From Selaginella tamariscina (taxonomy: Eukaryota; Streptophyta; Lycopodiopsida; Selaginellales; Selaginellaceae): a DNA stretch of 64,000 bases. The notes below the pieces were generated by a model. It was not told the DNA's origin and made no database searches. It worked only from the letters and a program-made list of their open reading frames with translations. Numbering within the stretch: the first letter of the stretch is position 1; each line of letters starts with the position of its first letter. Position numbers and translations under genes: made by a program. Location: positions 248,001 to 312,000 of the forward strand of contig PUQB01000199.1 in the NCBI GenBank assembly GCA_003024785.1, in the 5' to 3' direction. Positions 33,778 to 45,059 of the stretch are shown one piece after another.

Positions 33778-34426
33778 TGTCAAGCCACGATCCAGGAAAC
33801 AGGAAGAGAGCAGGATTCCAAGGACATGAAGGCTTGACTCAGGAACAGGACCGAGAGCAGGACAGGAACCAGGAATAGGAACAGGACGGATCTAGGAGTA
33901 GGACAGGATTAGGATAGGATCCGGGAGCAAGACAGGAAAGCACAGGATAGGATCCGGGAGCAAAACAGGAACAGGACAGGATCCCGGAGCAGGACAGGAT
34001 CCAGGAACAGGACAGGAAATAGGAGCGAGACAGGAACAGGACAGGAAACAAGACAAGACAAGACAAGATTGATCGTAGTAAGACTGGTGTTGATAGTAAC
34101 TGATTGTACAACAATTAGGTCGGAGCTTTTATGCTCACAACTCCAAGAGCTAATCTAGGCATGCATGCAAAAGTGGTTGCATGCATGCAAAAGTGATTGC
34201 ATGCATGCAGAGGCTAAGATGAGTCCACATGTCCCTTATCCTCTAGGCATATCCTGTGGCATATCCTGTAGGAATATCCTGCAACCGAATCCTGTGTCCG
34301 GAATCCTGGTAGGAGTATCCTGTAGGAAAATCCTGCAACCCATATCCTGTATCCGGAATCCTGTAGGAAAGTCCTGCAACCCATGTCCTGTATCCGGAAT
34401 CCTGTATTCTGTATCGGGTCGTGACA
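33778..34426 (-). repeat. 5' LTR of S2
   Basis: 649 bp. Minus-strand CATAAAAG box at 34126-34133, predicted start at CAGTTACTATCAA (34090-34102), and three RY motifs at 34160-34210. Duplication GCGGA follows. Confidence 0.92.
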
Positions 34427-34775
34427 GCGGAGGGCTTTCATCGTCCTACCATCCATCCCATTCTGCATTGTAGGTCATTGTCGGGCGAAGTTGCCCGTCT
34501 GGGTGCTGTTCATACCCGCATGCTGCCGTACCTAGACTGACGTCTGGACGTGTTGCGGTTCCTTCATATCCTTCTTTGTCATCGGCAGCATGCAACCACC
34601 TCTTGCCGTTGGTGTGCCGGGTCTCACCGCTACTTAGAGATTCGGCCATGCGGTATTTACGTCGTTCCCTCGGGTAGGTGAGGCAGGGCCGATTGCGGCA
34701 ACCGTCTTCGTCACCCACCCTCAACGGAGGGTAGGGCAGTGAGGAAGGAGAAAGGTACTTGCAGAATACCTAGAC

Positions 34776-35203
34776 ATGGACTACACCATGTCCGAAAGCA
34801 GAAGGTCTGGATCAAAACACTTCTTAGGCACAATGGGACGCCATGGGAACCGACTCGGTTACCTTAGCCCACATGCTAATTGGATGCAGGAGAGCACCGT
34901 AACAGCGCCTTACCCGCATTCCTTGGAGCGAAGGGGAAGACGCATATCAACACTTACACAAGTTCAAACAAGTGTGCAAACTTTGGACTGTAATCGACAA
35001 TCACAAGAAGCTGAGTGCCTTCACATGCACTCTGGACAAGAAGGCACACGCATGGTGGATGCGATTCCACAAGGCAAACGAAGGAGCTCGCTGGGAAACC
35101 GCACGAAGAGCGTTTCTGGATACCTTCCGGGAAAAAAAGAGTGAAGAGGAGGTGATTCACAAGCTAACGAGCTTGAAACAGAAGCAGGAGAGTAGCCGAC
35201 AAA
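34776..35203 (+). pseudogene. gag fossil of T3, left part
   Basis: It contains 'NHKKLSAFTCTLDKKAHAWWMR' and 'HKLTSLKQK', the same Gag as T1, T2 and T4, and stops where S3 inserted. The right part continues at 41461. Broken. Confidence 0.78.
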
Positions 35204-35846
35204 TGTCACAACCCGATACAGAATACAGGATTCCGGATACAGGATATGGGTTGCAGAACTTTCCTACAGGATTCCGGATACAGGATATGGGTTGCAGGAC
35301 TTTCTTACAGGATTCCGGATACAGGATATGGGTTGCAGGACTTTCCTACAGGATATTCCTACCAGGATTTCGGACACAGGATATTCCTACAGGATATGCC
35401 TAGAGGATAAGGGACATGTGGACTCATCTTAGCCTCTGCATGCATGCAGTCACTTTTGCATGCATGCAACCACTTTTAGCACTCATGCCTAGATTAGCTC
35501 TTGGAGTTGTGAGCATAAAAGCTCCGACCTAATTGTTGTACAATCAGTTACTATCAACACCAGTCTTACTACGATCAATCTCGTCTTGTCTTGTTCTTGT
35601 CTTGTTTCCTGTCCTGTTCCTGTCTCGCTCCTGTTTCCTGTCCTGCTCTTGGATCCTGTCCTGCTCCGGGATCCTGTCCTGCTTCTGTCTTGTTCCTGGA
35701 TCTTGTCCTGTGCTTTTCTGTCTTGCTCCTAGATCCGTCCTGTTCCTATTCCTAGTTCCTGTCCTGCTCTCGGTCCTATTCCTGAGTCAAGCCTTCCTGT
35801 CCTTGGAATCATGTTCTCTTCCTGGTTCCTGGATCTTGGCTTGACA
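35204..35846 (+). repeat. 5' LTR of S3
   Basis: 643 bp, TGTCACAACCCGATACAG to GGCTTGACA. The left part is tandem CCGGATACAGGATATGGGTT units, then RY motifs (35438-35469), CATAAAAG (35514-35521), CAGTTACTATCAA (35545-35557), and a TCCTG-rich tail. Confidence 0.92.
35514..35557 (+). promoter_or_regulatory. core promoter and predicted RNA start of S3
   Basis: TATA-like CATAAAAG at 35514-35521 lies about 29 bp before CAGTTACTATCAA (35545-35557). A start at this spacing would put the self-complementary 13-mer at the very 5' end of the RNA. Confidence 0.6.
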
Positions 35847-35848
35847 AT

Positions 35849-35861
35849 TTGATAGTAACTG
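35849..35861 (+). promoter_or_regulatory. self-complementary primer site of S3
   Basis: TTGATAGTAACTG, two bases after the 5' LTR, is the exact complement of 35545-35557 in that LTR. The same arrangement is exact in S2 and S4 and nearly so in S1. Confidence 0.75.
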
Positions 35862-35930
35862 CTTCATAGTTCTCCGTTTTCCAGCTACCTTTTTCTTGGT
35901 TCTTTTCCCTCCTTTTTCTTTTCCTAGATC

Positions 35931-36908
35931 ATGGCTGATTTTGAGCGCTTTCAACACGAGTACCAAATGTTACTTCAGGAGCTGGCCACTTTGCGCCAAG
36001 TGGTCACCGACTTGCAAGGTTCCACCAATGCGGCACATGCAGCTGCTGATGCATCCTCCAAGGCTGCTGCGCAGGCTCTCTCCCAGGCATCGGTGGTTCC
36101 CTCTTCATCGAACTTTTCTTCGGAGCCGAAGGTTAGCATGCCAGAGAAGTTCAGTGGCAATCGTGCCGATTTCCAAGGTTTCCTGAATCAGATCCGGCTC
36201 TTGATCCGTATGCAACCACGGCGCTACTCGACTGATGCTCAAAAGGTGGGTCTTTTGGCATCCTTACTAAGTGGATCTTTACGGGCTTGGGTTGCCCCCT
36301 TGCTAGAGCGTGACGACCCATTGATGGAAGACTTCAAAGGTTTTGTGGCTGCCTTTAAAGCCTGTTTTGGAGATCCTGATAAGTACCGTTCTGCATGCAC
36401 GAAGTTATGCAAGCTCACTCAAGGATCCCGACCAACTTCCGTTTATGCATCCGAATTTCAGCAACTTTGCACGAACATTCCATGGGACAAGACTGCATTG
36501 ATCGAACACTTCCGTTTTGGGTTGAGGGATGACGTGAAGGACTTTCTCCTTACGTTACCGGATGCCCAAACATTAGCGGAGATCATGCAACAAGCTGTTC
36601 GTTGCGACAACCGTTTGTTCGAGCGTCGTCAGGAAAGATCCCGTCAGCAGTTCCTGCAAACCAATCCTACAGCTGTGGTACATGTTCCTGCACCACCTTC
36701 TGGAGTAGTTCCTATGGAGGTTGAGAAATCCAAACGTGGCTCTCTTTCCGCTACTGAGAAGCAACGTCGTCGCAGTGAGAACCTGTGCTTGTATTGTGGT
36801 GGAGCAGGACACAAGGTGGCAGATTGTCCTATTAAAGCTAGGAACTTCAAGATGCGTGAAGTTGAAGCTGAAGTTCAGTCGGAAAACTCCAATGTCCACT
36901 TCGTCTAG
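35931..36908 (+). CDS. Gag of S3 (whole frame)
   Basis: 325 residues, the same length and domain order as Gag of S2 and S4 with scattered substitutions: N-terminal helix, Ala/Ser linker, 'FSGNRADFQGFLNQIRLLIR' capsid start, 'FRFGLRDDVKDFLLTLPD', and the CCHC knuckle CLYCGGAGHKVADCP near 290. Starts at the first ATG after the T/C-rich leader. Confidence 0.9.
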   Translation: MADFERFQHEYQMLLQELATLRQVVTDLQGSTNAAHAAADASSKAAAQALSQASVVPSSSNFSSEPKVSMPEKFSGNRADFQGFLNQIRLLIRMQPRRYSTDAQKVGLLASLLSGSLRAWVAPLLERDDPLMEDFKGFVAAFKACFGDPDKYRSACTKLCKLTQGSRPTSVYASEFQQLCTNIPWDKTALIEHFRFGLRDDVKDFLLTLPDAQTLAEIMQQAVRCDNRLFERRQERSRQQFLQTNPTAVVHVPAPPSGVVPMEVEKSKRGSLSATEKQRRRSENLCLYCGGAGHKVADCPIKARNFKMREVEAEVQSENSNVHFV

Positions 36909-36911
36909 GAG

Positions 36912-37567
36912 CCGCAAAGTTGGACGTAGGTGCAGGCTCCATTGGTGCTGCTCATACCATCCCATCACTTAAGTTTCCTGTACACATTCATCTTAATAAT
37001 CGAGAGCTCATGCAGTTTGCCTTGTTAGACACTGGTGCAAATGCATGCTTCATGGATGACACGTTTGCAACTCAACATGGCATTTCGGTGGTGAAGTTGA
37101 AGCGTGCAGTTCCTGTAGAGGTGGCCGATGGGCATCTAATTGCTTCTGGCGCAGTTACCCATGTTACCGAACCTCTCTCCTGCAAGTATGGCACATTCAA
37201 TTATTCAATTTCCTTCAACTTGATCAAGACTCGGTCGACTCCCATCATTTTGGGCATGCCATGGTTCGTTGTTGCAAATCCGCAGATCGACTGGAGGTCT
37301 AGGACGCTCACGTTTTCCTCTCCGACAGCGAGGGTCAATCCTGTACCTTCCTGCGTGCAGGATACATCCTTAGTATCTGAGGCAGTACAAGCTACAGGAT
37401 TGATCGTGCTTGTTCCTGTACTAGTGTTGAAGGCTCCTCCTCGACAGGATTCACCTCATGTCAGTTCCTTAGCACATCCGCAGGCTCTCTCCACTCCTGT
37501 AAGTTTGCGGTGTCCTGTACAGGGTTCTTCCAATCCTGTATCAGTGTCGAAGGTTCCTCCTCAATAG
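36912..37567 (+). pseudogene. protease region of S3
   Basis: 'FALLDTGANACFMDDTFATQ' (retropepsin DTGA) and 'PIILGMPWFVVANPQIDW', then the Pro/Ser linker. The frame is -1 relative to gag. Part of a fossil. Confidence 0.85.
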
Positions 37568-37654
37568 GATCCACCTCCTGTTGATTCGTCAGCACATTCG
37601 CAGGTTTTTTCCATCCTGCGCAACCACGGACTCCTGTACAGGATTCTTCCAATC

Positions 37655-39470
37655 ATGTACACTCATCAACACCCACACAGGTTTTTTCCAATCCTTTCTG
37701 TTACCCTGCTTCTGTTCCCCCCCAAGATCCTTCCTCTTTTTCAGTCACAGCTCCCTCCTTCACCTCTCCGAGTTCTTACCACTACCATGCATGAACTCGC
37801 CACTGATCCTGCTCCTTTCCACCTCTTTGCCTTTCAAGTAACTCCTACGTCCCCTTTTACCTTTCATGTATCCGACTCTCCTATTTTTCAATCTCCTTCT
37901 CCTACTCCTTCCCCTTCTCCTTCTCCTCCTTCCCTACCATCCAAGTATCACGCCTTTAAGGACGTTTTTGACAAACACAAGGCTGCAGTTCTTCCTGTTC
38001 ACAGGTCCTACGACTGTCCTATTGATCTTGCAGAAGGAAAGACTCCACCATTCGGACCGATTTATGCATTGTCACCCACAGAGTTGGAGGTTCTTCGTCA
38101 GTACATCGACGACAACTTGGCATCCGGCTTCATTCGTCATTCAAAGTCCCCTACAGGAGCACCTATCCTCTTTGTCAAGAAGAAGGATGGGAGTTTACAT
38201 TTGGTTGTGGACTACAGGGGTTTGAATCAAGTCACCATTCGGAATCGGTACCCGTTGCCATTGATCCCGGAACTTCTTGATCGGCTGCGAGGAGTAAAGG
38301 TGTTCACAAAGATCGACTTACGAGGGGCCTACAACCTTGTACGGATTAGTCCCGGCGATGAGTGGAAGACTCCTTTCGTACAAGGTATGGACATTTTGAG
38401 TACACGGTAATGCCTTTCGGCCTTACCAATGCCCCAGCCGTGTTCCAACACATGGAACGACATCTTTCGTGACTTCTTGGACCAGTTTGTGGTGATCTAC
38501 CTCAACGACATCTTGATTTTCTCCAAGGACCAGGCGGCACATGACAAGCATGTACGACTAGTTCTAGAGCGGCTTCGCGAGCATGGCCTGTACGCGAAGT
38601 TGGAGAAGTGTTTTTTCAATAGGGATTCGGTGGAGTTCTTGGGCTACATCGTCTCTCCTGCTGGTGTTTCCATGGACATGCACAAGGTGAAGACCATCGT
38701 GGAGTGGGAGAGGCCCAAGTCGATACGAGATGTACAATGTTTCCTTGGCTTTGCAAACTTCTACAGGCGATTCATACAGGACTTCTCCAAGCGTGTACTT
38801 CCACTCACAGAACTCACCAAGCGCACAGGGCTTTTCTCTTGGTCTGACAAGGCGGAACACGCGTTCACAACACTCAAGGACGTCTTCACGACAGCTCCGA
38901 TTTTAGCACATCCTGACCCTTCTCATCCTTTCTTCATTGAAGCAGATGCCTCGGATTTTACAGTAGGATCCATCCTATCACAAGTTGGAGAGGACAAGTT
39001 GCTTCATCCTGTAGCTTTTCACTCTCGTAAGTTCCTGTCGGTGGAGATTAATTACGAGATTCATGACAAGGAACTCAAGGCCATTGTGGATTCGTTTGAG
39101 GAGTGGCGACATTTCCTGGAAGGTGCTGCACATCCTGTACAAGTTCTTACGGATCACAAGAACCTGGAGTACTTTCAAACGGCTCGAGTTCTCAATCGGC
39201 GACAGGCTAGTGGGCAGAGTTCCTATCACGTTTTGACTTCGTCATCGTCTACAGGCCCGGTTTTCGGAATGGCAAGGCGAACGCATTGTCTAGGCGCTCT
39301 TACCTTGCACCAAGCCCGAGCGATCCTGCATTTGACTGTCAAAGGCAAGTGTTGTTGGATCCTGATCGATTTCGGCTGGCGGCACTGCAGGTTCAATCAG
39401 GCTCCAGCAAATTCAACACTCCTACAGGACGTCCGTTCGCAGTTGGCTACAGACGACTTGGCAAAGAATG
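37655..39470 (+). pseudogene. reverse transcriptase / RNase H of S3
   Basis: '[21 protein letters not shown]', '[17 protein letters not shown]', 'FLGYIVSPAGVSMDMHKVKT', 'CFLGFANFYRRFIQDFSKRV', then RNase H with '[20 protein letters not shown]' and '[20 protein letters not shown]'. The position of the YLDDIL box reads YLNDIL. Broken in a few places. Confidence 0.85.
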
Positions 39471-40895
39471 TGTTCTCACACATTCATCCTGACGTTGCAA
39501 GTTCCTCTTCCTCCAGTTCCCGTCCAGACTACAACCTGTTCACCATACAGGATGGACTCCTGTACCGGGAAGGTCTCCTGTACGTTCCTGTTGGTATTTC
39601 CAGGACTCGTGTGGTACAGGATTGTCATGATACCCCGGCTACAGGACATTTTGGTGTGGCCAAGACAGTGGAGTTGGTGACTCGCAACTATTGGTGGCCT
39701 GGGTTGCGAGGTTTTGTGGAGAGGTTTGTACGGAGTTGTGACACTTGTAGCAGGTCGAAGATGCCTCATCATGCACCCTCTGGTCTTCTTCGTCCTCTTC
39801 CTGTTCCTTCTGCTCCTTGGAGATCCATTTCTATGGATTTCCTCACAGATCTTCCTCCTTCTCGTGGATTTGATGCAGTTCTTGTGGTGGTTGACCGTTT
39901 CACCAAGCAGGCTCATTTCCTACCCTGCAACAAGACAGCTACAGGTCAGACAACTGCCGAGTTGGTGATCCGCGAGGTGTTCCGACATCATGGTCTTCCT
40001 GAGAGCATTGTTTCCGATCGAGGTCCACAATTCATGTCCAAGTTTTGGCGAGAGCTTCTTCGGAGTCTACAGGTTAAAGCGGATCTTTCTTCAGGATATC
40101 ACCCACAAACCGATGGCAGTCCGAACGCACAATTCAGACCTTAGAACAGTATCTTCGTTGCTTCATCAGTTACCAGCAGGACAACTGGTTGGACCTCTTC
40201 CAATGGCGGAGTTTGCCTACAACAACTCCTTCACGCATCTACAGGACAGACACCTTTCTTTGCTCTTACAGGCCACCATCCACGTTTTGACTTTGCTCCT
40301 CCCGCTTCTCCTTCTTCCGCTCCTGCAGTACAGGATCGTCTTCAGCATCTTGGCAGGTACAGGATGATCTCCAGGTTCATCTTCACAGGCACAGGAACGA
40401 TACAAGCATCATGCTGATGCTCACCGTCAGCCGGCACCTGCATACAAGATTGGTGATCTCGTGTGGCTTCTTCGTCGACACATTCGCACCAACAGGCCTT
40501 CTTCTAAGTTGGATTTTCAACGATTGGGCCCTTACAGGATCGTGGCGGAGGTAAATCCTGTAGCTTTCCGACTCGAGTTACCATCCACGGTGAAACTTCA
40601 TCCTGTGTTTCACACCTCTTGTTGGAGCCGTATCATCCTTCTTCTCTTCCCGGTCGTGTTTCTTCTCCTCCCTCCTGTGGTCATTGACACTGAACCTGAG
40701 TACGAAGTTGCAGCCATCCTTGACTCTCGTCTTCATCATCACCAACTCCAATACTTGGTGGATTGGAAAGGGTATTGCCTACTGATCGCACTTGGGAACC
40801 TGCATCCAACTTACTCCATGCTTCTTCCAAGGTTGCTGCCTTCCATCGGCATTATCCTGCTAAACCAGGTCCAAACTCGTGGAACTCGTCTTTAG
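39471..40895 (+). pseudogene. integrase and chromodomain of S3
   Basis: Zinc-binding region with 'HDTPATGHFGVAKTVELV' and 'CDTCSRSKM', core with 'VVVDRFTKQAHFLPCNK' and '[20 protein letters not shown]', then 'LGPYRIVAEVNPVAFRLEL' and the chromodomain (PEYEVAAILDSRLHHHQLQY). Broken in a few places. Confidence 0.85.
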
Positions 40896-40906
40896 GGAGG
40901 AGGTGC

Positions 40907-41460
40907 TGTCACGACCCGATACAGAATACAGGATATGGGTTGCAGGACTTTCCTACAGGATTCCGGATATGGGTTGCAGGACTTTCCTACAGGATATTCC
41001 TACCAGGATTCCGGAACACAGGATATTCCTACAGGATATGCCACAGGATATGCCTAGAGGATAAGGGACATGTGGACTCATCTTAGCCTCTGCATGCATG
41101 CATCACTTTTGCATGCATGCAACCACTTTTAGCACTCATGCCTAGATTAGCTCTTGGAGTTGTGAGCATAAAAGCTCCGACCTAATTGTTGTACAATCAG
41201 TTACTATCAACACCAGTCTTACTACGATCAATCTTGTCTTGTCTTGTTTCCTGTCCTGTTCCTGTCTCCTCCTGTTTCCTGTCCTCTCTGGATCCTGTCC
41301 TGCTCTGTTGTTCCTGGATCTTTCCTGCGCTTTCCTGTCTTGCTCCTAGATCTGTCTGTTCCTATTCCTAGTTCCTGTCCTCTCTCGGTCCTGTTCCTGA
41401 GTCAAGCCTTCCTGTCCTTGGAATCTGTTCTCTTCCTGGTTCCTGGATCGTGGCTTGACA
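40907..41460 (+). repeat. 3' LTR of S3
   Basis: 554 bp, TGTCACGACCCGATACAG to GGCTTGACA, preceded by the purine tract. It has fewer tandem units than the 5' LTR. ACAAA follows. Confidence 0.92.
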
Positions 41461-42499
41461 ACAAATACACGGTCCGCATGCTGGGATACATCGCCCAGCT
41501 AAGAGATGCCCCAGTTGACTTGACCAAGAAAATGTGGTATTGAAAGGGACTATGGCCGGAGATCTGCAAGTGGATAGGTTTAAATGACGACCAAACATTC
41601 AACAAACTGCTCTAGTACGCCAAGAAGGCTGAGAAGCGGGAAGCCGAAAAACGACAGGAGAGGGAAGCACATGACAAATCAGACGCCAGGGGGGCCAACG
41701 ACACCACCACGGACAAGGAGAACCTCTCAGATGTTCCCAATTCGACCTGGAAGGAGAGATGGAGGGGGGCCAGGGAGCACGAGCAATCCCAATGAAGGGA
41801 GACCTACAGAGTGGTCGCAAGGCAGGAGGACCTAGTGACGACTCTTGCTCAATTAGGATACATAGCGTGTAGGGATAGATATTGCAAAGTATGTAATGTC
41901 CATGGATCTCACAACACAGATGATTGTTACCAGCTAACCAAGCTCCTAAGTAGCACGCCACCCCAAACCGGCGCCTATCGAGTGACAGGAGGTGGATCAC
42001 TTGGGGGACCAACGATATGGGGGCCACGGTGGTGGCCAACCCCGCCACAGATCGCAGTCAGGAGACCGCAACCAGAGGTCGCGCTCTTGGGAGCGACAAA
42101 AAACCAACCGAGGTACGATGACAGAAACAGACGGTTGGAACGCTAGGAGTTGATATGCACACTATGTAGTGAACACCATCCACTATACCGATGCCCTTGG
42201 ATCACAATGCTCAAACCCATGCTGGAAGCACATGTACAAAAGCCACATGGGTGGCCGAGGGACCAGACCCGGCCACAGCAACACTAGGTCCCACACCACA
42301 GGCCCACCATGTAGGGATGTCACGCCCTGAGCTGCAATGCGGGGCAATCACAAGGTCACAAGCCCAACAGACGAGACGACCAGTTGACATGGAGGAGGAA
42401 GACAATGGGGAATCCAGCGAGGAGGAAGTGGCAGTCGAATTGGGGAGACCAGGTCAGTGGGAGCAAAGACACGCTGAGGTGGAAGCGGCTGCAGAATAG
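41461..42499 (+). pseudogene. gag fossil of T3, right part
   Basis: It starts at 'YTVRMLGYIAQLRDAPVDLTKKMWY' immediately after S3. It continues through a basic/acidic linker to CKVCNVHGSHNTDDCYQL (about 41885-41940), then a Pro/Gly-rich part and an acidic stretch (DMEEEDNGESSEEEVAVE). Broken. Confidence 0.75.
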
Positions 42500-42660
42500 G
42501 TGAGGCTTGCATAGGGCACAGAGGCTAGGGGCATGACGGGAATGCACAAGGCCCTTGCTGGGAAGATCGAGAACCTAGGTGTCAATAACCTTAGGAGAAT
42601 TGCTACGGTTATCCCCAGGGCTTTATGAAGTCCTCACCAGAGAACTGCACGGGCCCATAG

Positions 42661-43152
42661 TTGCGGCCCAAGGGTTGCAACAACAGCGGTAGACTTTGTG
42701 GACGATGTACGGCCATACCCGTCCAAGTGGCAGGCCGCATAATCCACAACGTGATCATAGATGGGGGATCAGGCGTAAATATCATGTCCACAGAACTCCA
42801 TCAACAACTGGGGATGCCACCCTCGAAGCCCTCACCCTTCCTCATACGCATGGTGAACCAAGCCAAGGTGGCCCCTAAGGGCATCATGAGGGAGGTAAGC
42901 ATCAAGATCCAGAGCATCAAGTTCCAGATAAACGTGGTCGTCCTCAACATGCACGCAAAAGGAGGGTTCGACTTACTCCTGGGCCGGCCGTGGCTCCGGG
43001 GCACAAGGGTACAACACGATTGGGAGAAACAGCAGATTCGATTTCCCGCCAAGGAGGGGGTTATATCATTTACTGCGAAACAAGTCCCAGCGCCACCATC
43101 AGAATCCCGACCCCAGGAATACCATCTCCTAGACTGGGAGAGGGCTGGATGA
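42661..43152 (+). pseudogene. protease region of T3
   Basis: 'HNVIIDGGSGVNIMSTELHQ' occupies the retropepsin active-site position, with DGGSG instead of DTG/DSG, a form typical of plant Tat-type elements. 'GFDLLLGRPWLRGTRVQHDW' follows at the expected distance. Fossil. Confidence 0.8.
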
Positions 43153-43559
43153 TGAGGAAGAAGCGGCCATCCTAGCATGTTTGCCAGAGCTATTCATCAT
43201 AGGAGAGGTGGATCCTCGATAGGAAGTATGGGAGTCGGCTGCCACGTACCTAATGACTCAGCTAGAAACTGGAGCAGACACTCCAAAAGCTCAAATCCCG
43301 AAGTGGCCTGTTCTGTGGAAAGAAATGCGGAGTGTAGCCCCATCGGCCCAGGAAGAGTACCGTAGCAAGCCGATGTATGGGTGGAACATGACTCCCAAAG
43401 CAGTGGTCAAGTAGGTCAACATAGGCACTGACGAAGACTCCCGACTAGTAAATGTTAATGCTCACATCAGAGCAAATCTAGGAGAGTAGATTACGACTGT
43501 CTTCGTAGATACGAGGTATTCGCCTGGACCTATCACGACCTAAAGGGAGTACCACCGTG

Positions 43560-44970
43560 GTTATGCCAGCATCGAATTAAACTAAAACCTGACACTCCAA
43601 CCCAGCCGACAACAATGCTACCGCATCAACCCAAACTATGCTCGAAAAGCTAAACATGAGATTGACAAGTGGCTCGAAGCAGACTTCATTTACCCCATCG
43701 AGAACCCGGAATGGCTGTCACCAATTGTGATCGTACCAAAGAAGGACGGTCGGCTGAGGATCTGCATAGATTACCGATGGCTGAATGCCGCCACGGAGAA
43801 GGACCTGTTCCCTATCCCATTCACAGAGGCTATCCTAGAAAACGTAGTGGGCCACGAGATGTACTCGTTCATGGACAGCTTCAGTGGATACAACCAGGTG
43901 ACGATCATAACGGAAGACCAAGCCAAAACTACATTCATCATGGACTGGGGTGCTTACGCCTTCAGAGTTATGCTGTTCGGACTCTGTAACGCTCCAGCCA
44001 CGTTTCAGTGGTTAGTCTAGCGGGTATTCCCGGACAACCTCACAGATTTTGTTCGGGCATTCCTGGACAACTTCACAGCTTATGAACCAGTGGAAGACCA
44101 TGTGACACGCCTGGAATGGGTATTTTGGCGCTACCAGGAATATGGGATATCTCTTAACCCCTCAAAGTGCGTATTTGGCATGACCGTGGGGAATTTGCTA
44201 GGGCACATCATTTCCAGGGAAGGCATCACGGTAAACCCAGGTTCAGTATAAGCACTGGCCGAAATGCCACCTCCACAGAACGTCACGGAACTCCGAAGAT
44301 TCCTGAGAAAAGCAGGGTTCTACCGGAAGTTTATCCGGAAGTATGCCCAACCAATGACTGAATTACTCACCAAGGAGGCACCGTATGAATGGACCACCCA
44401 TTAACAGGCAGCCTTCAAAGACATAAAGCGCCAGCAGGTGATCCTCATCCCACTGGATTGGAACCGTCAGTTCCACCTGCAAACGGATGGCTCAAGCATA
44501 GCGGGGGTGCAGTCTTGTGCCAGGAGGACGATGAGAGGATGCTCCGACCCATAGCATATGGAAGTTGACTCATGACGTTGGCCGAACGCAACTACTCGGC
44601 GACCGAAAAAGAATGCCTAGCAGTTATCTATGGGGTATCTAAGTTTTGCCACTACCTTCTGGGCAACCACTTCATACTGATCGTAGATCACCATGCCCTG
44701 CTTTACCACGTGAACAAATCGCAGCTCATCGGGCGACCGACTCAATGGATACTCCTCTTACAGGAGTTCAAGTTTAGTGTAGTCCATAAAGCAGGTAAGC
44801 TACACATATCACCAGACCTCCTCTCCTGGATAACGAGCGACGAACCACCTGAAGCTGCCACCTTGCTTGACATACCAGACGCTAACCTCTTCGGAGCAAC
44901 TGTTGAACAAGGCACCTTACCACAAGCCACCGAGCGGACGACCGACCCGAACATCCCAGCGTGGCAATAG
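43560..44970 (+). pseudogene. reverse transcriptase / RNase H of T3
   Basis: 'NPEWLSPIVIVPKKDGRLRI', 'CIDYRWLNAATEKDLFPIPF', 'YSFMDSFSGYNQVTI' and '[12 protein letters not shown]' mark the reverse transcriptase; these variants (SFSGYNQ) are of the Tat/Athila type. RNase H-like sequence follows with 'ERNYSATEKECLAVIYGVSK' and 'VVHKAGKLHISPDLLS'. Broken in several places. Confidence 0.82.
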
Positions 44971-45059
44971 CCAATATGGTGCTACCTCACCAATGGGTTA
45001 AACGACCTCTCCAAAACATCGGTCACATAGAGACAAAGCCTTGCCCGAAGGTGCTTACC

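Larger units (their letters stand above)
27991..34426 (-). mobile_element. Sushi/Tf1-type Ty3 retroelement S2 (young)
   Basis: LTRs at 27991-28677 and 33778-34426, with 5-bp duplication GCGGA at 27986-27990 and 34427-34431. Minus-strand order: LTR, primer site, gag, protease, reverse transcriptase, RNase H, integrase, chromodomain, purine tract (complement of GCACCTCCTCCCTAA at 28678), LTR. The two LTRs are nearly identical apart from repeat-copy number. Gag is whole; pol has several breaks. It inserted into T2. Confidence 0.93.
26074..34704 (-). mobile_element. Tat-like Ty3 fragment T2, split by S2
   Basis: The pieces are 26074-27990 and 34427-34704. On the minus strand it runs from a leader region (34704 to about 27000, across S2) into gag (26870 to 26100) and is cut off by the LTR of T1 at 26073. 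It is colinear with T1. S2 lies inside it with a GCGGA duplication. Broken fossil without pol. Confidence 0.75.
35204..41460 (+). mobile_element. Sushi/Tf1-type Ty3 retroelement S3 (young)
   Basis: LTRs at 35204-35846 and 40907-41460; 5-bp duplication ACAAA at 35199-35203 and 41461-41465. Plus-strand order: LTR, primer site, gag, protease, reverse transcriptase, RNase H, integrase, chromodomain, purine tract (TTTAGGGAGGAGGTGC), LTR. Gag is whole and pol has several breaks. The LTRs differ more than those of S2 and S4, mostly in small length changes, so S3 seems somewhat older. It inserted into the gag of T3. Confidence 0.93.

Noticed and set aside
42191-42499. Separate acidic small gene within T3
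   Set aside because: It continues the linker after the Gag knuckle of the Tat-like element and has no features of its own.
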